Of a stretch of 6,893 nucleotides of DNA, positions 4,133-6,893 are shown piece by piece. The position numbers were made by a program, and so were the translations under genes. The notes under the pieces were generated by a model. That model was not told where the DNA came from, did no database searches, and was given only the letters and a program-made list of their open reading frames with translations. The stretch is from Bacteroidales bacterium UBA1745. Its GTDB lineage: Bacteria; Bacteroidota; Bacteroidia; Bacteroidales; UBA932. The stretch lies in the NCBI GenBank assembly GCA_002314885.1, contig DCHT01000004.1, positions 1 to 6,893 of the forward strand, written 5' to 3'. Position 1 is the first letter of the stretch. The number at the start of each line of letters is the position of its first letter.

Positions 4133-6553
4133 CTATTTATTCGAATAATATCCGTCGCCATCGCCGCCGTAGCCGTAGCTGTAACCGTAACCATAGCGGC
4201 CGTAGCCGTAGCCGCGGGTGGCGAGTTCGACGCCGTTGAGGACGAGAGTGAGGTTCTTGTACTTGCCCATCTTGTAGTCGTTTTCCAGGATAGGGAGCAT
4301 AGAGCGCTCGAGGAGGCCGGAACGGACGACGAAGATGGTGCGGTCGGCGCAGCGCTCGATGATGGCAGTGTCGGCCACGATCTCAACTGGAGGACAGTCG
4401 AGGAAGATATAGTCGTAACGGGTACGAAGTTCGGCAATGAGGGCCGCGAAACGCTCGTGGGATACGAGTTCGGTAGGGTTCGGAGGGATGGTGCCGACTG
4501 GCAGGATCTGCATAGTCTCGTGGTCAGGATGCTGGATCAGATACTGGTCAATGCTGTCGGAATAGCCGCCGAGATACTGGCTGAGGCCCTCGCGAGGCGA
4601 ACCGTAGAACTTGGAAGTTGCGCCCTTGCGGAGGTCGCAATCGACGATGAGCACCTTCTTGTCCTTGATGGCCAGGGAGATCGCGAGGTTGTTCGTCACG
4701 AAACTCTTGCCGGAACCGGCATTGTAGGAAGTCACGATGGAAACCTGGCCGCTGGACTTGCCGCTGACGAACTCGAAATTGGTCCTGAGGATGCGGAAAG
4801 CCTCATTGATCTGGTTGCGGCTGCCCTTCTTGACGACATCATAGCTGGCCGGAGACTTGCCCTTGCGGAAAAGCTTGAGCATCTTCCTGCGGCTCTTCTT
4901 GGAGCACAGAGGAAGTTCGCCGAGGAATGGGATGCTGCACTTGCCCTCGAGGTCCGCGCGGCCCTTGATGGAAGTCTCGAGCATATTGCGGAGATAGAGC
5001 ACTGCAAACGGAATGGCAAGACCGAGCACCAGAGCCACGAGCAGGATCATAGACCTGCGAGGTGAGGTAGGGGCATCGCCGCCGTATGGAGGCGCGATCA
5101 CGCGGGTGTTGTAGGCAGTGAAGGCTTTGGAAAGCTCATTCTCCTCACGCTTCTGGAGGAGGAAGAGATAGATGGCCTCCTTGACCTTCTGCTGACGCTC
5201 GACATCGAGGAGATGCTGAGCGTGGTCAGGGTTGGATGCCATCTGGGAAGTAGCCTTGGAGCCGTAGCGCTGCTGGCTCTTGATCTGCTCCTGAAGGGTC
5301 ACCAGTTCGTTGTCGATGGAGGTGACGATAGCCGAGCGCATAGCCAGGAGGGCCGCATCCATATCCTGGATGGCAGGGCTATTCAGGCTGCTGTTCGCGA
5401 GGATGGTATTGCGCTGGAGGAGCTTTTCGTTGAAGTTGTTGATCTGCTGGCTGACCGTGCTGCCGCCTATGCCGCTGATGGCAGGGATGAGCTTGAGCTC
5501 GCTGCTCTCAGTGAGATAGTTGCGTATGTACTTGGCCATATAGACCTGATTGTTCAGTTCCACCTCGTTGAGGGCCGCGGTATTGGCCTGAGCCATATAC
5601 ATATTGGAAGCGGCCTTGATATCCGGGATGAGATGCTCGGACTTGTAGGAGGAAATGTCCTTGTCCACGCTGCCGAGTTCCTCCTCTATGAGGGCGAGGC
5701 GCTCGTTGATGAACATAGAGGTGCTGACTGCAATCTGATTCTTGTCCTGTATCCACTTCTCGTTGTAGACACCGATGAGGGTATTGATGAAGTCATCGGC
5801 CCTCTGGACGGATACGTCATTGTATGAAAGGTTGACGATGGTCGCATTCTTGTCGGCGAGGTCGACGCTCAGGCGGCCGGCGCAGGAACGGGCGGCCCTG
5901 ATGACGGAAGTGTGACCTACGATCACCTCACCGTCCCAATCGGCCACGGAAACGCTGCGGTTCACCACGATGCGGCCGAGCGGAGTGAGGAGAGTGTCCC
6001 CGCACGCTCCCTCTATTTCCTGGTCGTACTCTTCGTCCCTCATTGCCATCTTAGAAACCACATAGCTGCTGTCACCCTGCAAAGTGAGGGTAAGGCTTGC
6101 AGAGGCATCAGATGCATCCAGGAAAGTCACCTTGACCGGATTATTGATGCCGTAGAGAGTATTGTCGTGGAAAGTACCCTTGGTCCTATAGGAAGTATTG
6201 AGATCAAGCCTGCGGACGGCCTCCTGAACATTGGTAGGAGACTGCAGCGCCTTCATCTCGTTGATGACGTTGTAGCTGCTGGAAGATATGCCCATAGAAG
6301 AGAAGGCCTCACTGATTTCGCCAGTGAAATTGCCGCTCTTCTTGTCGTCCTTCATCATTATCGACGCATTGCGGGTGTAGACATTCGGAGTCCTGAGTAT
6401 GTACAGACAGGCGAAGCCGAGACACACGATGAGCGACAGTGCAAACCATTTCCAGTTTGCAAGGCAGAGATAGATCAGAGCTTTGAGGTCCATTGAACCG
6501 TCTTCTGTCCTGTTTTCAGAGACGGGAGCCTGGTTAGTATTATACTGTTCCAT
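4133..6553 (-). CDS. Wzc/ExoP-type bacterial tyrosine kinase (polysaccharide co-polymerase)
   Basis: This 806-aa inner-membrane protein controls chain length and export of a surface polysaccharide through cycles of tyrosine autophosphorylation. In order it shows a short cytoplasmic N-terminus; membrane segment 1 (about 34-53); a Wzz-like periplasmic domain with long coiled-coil-like helices (about 270-480); a proline-rich turn (APPYGGDAPTSP, 487-498); membrane segment 2 (about 501-521); and a cytoplasmic BY-kinase domain. Kinase motifs present are EX2RX2R (E584, R587, R590; ring assembly), Walker A NAGSGKS (611-617), Walker A' IVDCDLR (636-642) and Walker B IFLDCPP ending at about 722 with D719. 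The tail (781-803) carries nine tyrosines, mostly as Gly-Tyr repeats, the expected autophosphorylation cluster. Length is normal for the fused (proteobacterial/Bacteroidota) form. Unusually, no Wza-like export lipoprotein or glycosyltransferase gene is adjacent: tyrS is divergent upstream and a phosphatase lies downstream. A good promoter lies 30-60 bp upstream of the ATG. Confidence 0.93.
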   Translation of the reverse strand: MEQYNTNQAPVSENRTEDGSMDLKALIYLCLANWKWFALSLIVCLGFACLYILRTPNVYTRNASIMMKDDKKSGNFTGEISEAFSSMGISSSSYNVINEMKALQSPTNVQEAVRRLDLNTSYRTKGTFHDNTLYGINNPVKVTFLDASDASASLTLTLQGDSSYVVSKMAMRDEEYDQEIEGACGDTLLTPLGRIVVNRSVSVADWDGEVIVGHTSVIRAARSCAGRLSVDLADKNATIVNLSYNDVSVQRADDFINTLIGVYNEKWIQDKNQIAVSTSMFINERLALIEEELGSVDKDISSYKSEHLIPDIKAASNMYMAQANTAALNEVELNNQVYMAKYIRNYLTESSELKLIPAISGIGGSTVSQQINNFNEKLLQRNTILANSSLNSPAIQDMDAALLAMRSAIVTSIDNELVTLQEQIKSQQRYGSKATSQMASNPDHAQHLLDVERQQKVKEAIYLFLLQKREENELSKAFTAYNTRVIAPPYGGDAPTSPRRSMILLVALVLGLAIPFAVLYLRNMLETSIKGRADLEGKCSIPFLGELPLCSKKSRRKMLKLFRKGKSPASYDVVKKGSRNQINEAFRILRTNFEFVSGKSSGQVSIVTSYNAGSGKSFVTNNLAISLAIKDKKVLIVDCDLRKGATSKFYGSPREGLSQYLGGYSDSIDQYLIQHPDHETMQILPVGTIPPNPTELVSHERFAALIAELRTRYDYIFLDCPPVEIVADTAIIERCADRTIFVVRSGLLERSMLPILENDYKMGKYKNLTLVLNGVELATRGYGYGRYGYGYSYGYGGDGDGYYSNK
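4166..4213 (-). repeat. Degenerate 6-bp repeat encoding the Gly-Tyr tail of the kinase
   Basis: The codons for residues 781-796 are mostly GGC/GGT TAC/TAT pairs, giving a degenerate hexamer repeat with one Arg and one Ser interruption. It encodes seven tyrosines within 14 residues (782-795). Such repeats can gain or lose units by slippage without a frameshift, changing the number of phosphorylatable tyrosines. Confidence 0.85.
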
Positions 6554-6573
6554 AGGATGGGGTTTTTCGCTAT

Positions 6574-6590
6574 TTAACTTACAAAGTTAA
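6574..6590. promoter_or_regulatory. 7-bp inverted repeat over the kinase -7 box (possible operator)
   Basis: TTAACTT (6574-6580) and AAGTTAA (6584-6590) form a perfect palindrome with a 3-nt centre. It covers the predicted -7 element (6582-6589) and the expected start of transcription. The position is right for a repressor site, but no regulator is identified, and AT-rich palindromes of this size can occur by chance. Confidence 0.45.
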
Positions 6591-6613
6591 CTAGATTACA
6601 TCAATTTGCCAAA
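6582..6613 (-). promoter_or_regulatory. Bacteroidota-type promoter for the kinase operon
   Basis: On the minus strand, a TTTG -33 element (6610-6613) is followed after exactly 20 nt by TAACTTTG (6582-6589), matching the known Bacteroides consensus TTTG-N19-21-TAnnTTTG. The transcript would begin near 6576, leaving a leader of about 20-25 nt before the kinase ATG at 6553. Confidence 0.75.
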
Positions 6614-6659
6614 AATGCAGGCGAACAATTATAAATTAGGGAATTGGGACAAAATATCG

Positions 6660-6667
6660 TATCTTTG
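6660..6667 (+). promoter_or_regulatory. -7 element of the tyrS promoter
   Basis: TATCTTTG matches the Bacteroidota TAnnTTTG -7 box, and the predicted transcript start is near 6673. At the expected -33 spacing only TTAG (6636-6639) is seen, a poor match to TTTG, so recognition may rest mainly on the -7 box. The leader would be about 43 nt with an A-rich stretch before the ATG. Confidence 0.6.
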
Positions 6668-6672
6668 CAGTT

Positions 6673-6685
6673 TGACTATAAGTCA
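6673..6685. repeat. Small palindrome at the predicted 5' end of the tyrS mRNA
   Basis: TGACT and AGTCA form a 5-bp perfect inverted repeat around a 3-nt ATA centre, placed at the predicted tyrS transcription start. It could be a 5'-end hairpin or a protein site. It is short enough to be chance. No T-box leader is visible. Confidence 0.35.
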
Positions 6686-6715
6686 CCCCAATTCGCAAAT
6701 AACAAAAATAGATAT

Positions 6716-6893
6716 ATGAAGAATTTCGTAGAAGAACTCAAGTGGAGAGGAATGATCCACGACATCACCCCAGGCACCGAGGAAGAACTCAAGAAGGGTA
6801 TGATGTCAGCCTACGTAGGCATTGACCCGACAGGCGACTCACTGCACATCGGTCACCTTGTCAGCATTATGATACTCAAGCACTTCCAGGCCT
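6716..6893 (+). CDS. tyrS: Tyrosyl-tRNA synthetase, N-terminal part (runs off the window)
   Basis: The first 59 codons of a class I aminoacyl-tRNA synthetase are present; the rest lies beyond the window. The enzyme attaches tyrosine to tRNA-Tyr in the cytoplasm using ATP. The visible sequence MKNFVEELKWRGMIHD is the typical Bacteroidota TyrRS start, followed by AYVGIDPTGDSLHIGHLV. The Y33-V-G-I-D-P-T stretch belongs to the tyrosine pocket and H44-I-G-H47 is the class I HIGH motif that binds ATP. The start fits the family N-terminus and follows an A-rich leader with a TATCTTTG promoter box about 50 bp upstream. It is transcribed divergently from the kinase operon. Confidence 0.93.
   Translation, partial: MKNFVEELKWRGMIHDITPGTEEELKKGMMSAYVGIDPTGDSLHIGHLVSIMILKHFQA

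Noticed and set aside
4457..6496. Three long plus-strand ORFs of about 194-204 aa opposite the kinase
   Set aside because: They are antisense to a motif-complete kinase. Their Ala/Leu/Glu/His-rich composition is what strong G/C third-position bias gives on the opposite strand.

Overview
The window looks like a Bacteroidales (Bacteroidota) chromosome of roughly 50% GC. The evidence is the TAnnTTTG-type promoter boxes, a lipoprotein with a fimbrillin-like N-terminal region, a Wzc-type tyrosine kinase with a Gly-Tyr tail, and the sequence style of the TyrRS N-terminus. I do not place it to genus. No CRISPR array, tRNA or rRNA was seen.

Layout from the right: the start of tyrS (tyrosyl-tRNA synthetase) leaves the window on the + strand at 6716. 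A 162-bp divergent intergenic region (6554-6715) carries a good promoter for the leftward kinase, TTTG-N20-TAACTTTG, whose -7 box is overlapped by a 7-bp inverted repeat. It also carries a weaker tyrS promoter followed by a small palindrome. Leftward (- strand) come an 806-aa Wzc/BY-kinase (4133-6553), an apparently overlooked 42-codon ORF with a GTG start (3989-4117), and an 897-aa exported lipoprotein ending in a CX5R tyrosine-phosphatase domain (1284-3977). These three are tightly spaced and probably form one operon. Further left are an unrecognised 60-aa protein (1049-1231), a block of interleaved inverted repeats (995-1043), and a Y1/HUH-type RAYT-like transposase gene (33-992).

How the genes may work together: the kinase has the standard parts of a polysaccharide co-polymerase (two membrane segments, periplasmic domain, cytoplasmic autokinase, tyrosine tail), but no export or glycosyltransferase genes lie beside it. 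The phosphatase downstream is predicted to be outside the cytoplasm, so it is unlikely to be the simple Wzb/CpsB-type partner that dephosphorylates the kinase tail. The phosphatase gene is a mosaic. A GC-rich fimbrillin-like part is interrupted by an AT-rich stretch and fused to a lower-GC phosphatase half, and its signal peptide contains an exact in-frame 8-residue duplication.

The best candidates for something undescribed are the kinase / 42-aa peptide / surface-phosphatase arrangement and the interleaved palindromes at the 5' side of the RAYT-like gene.
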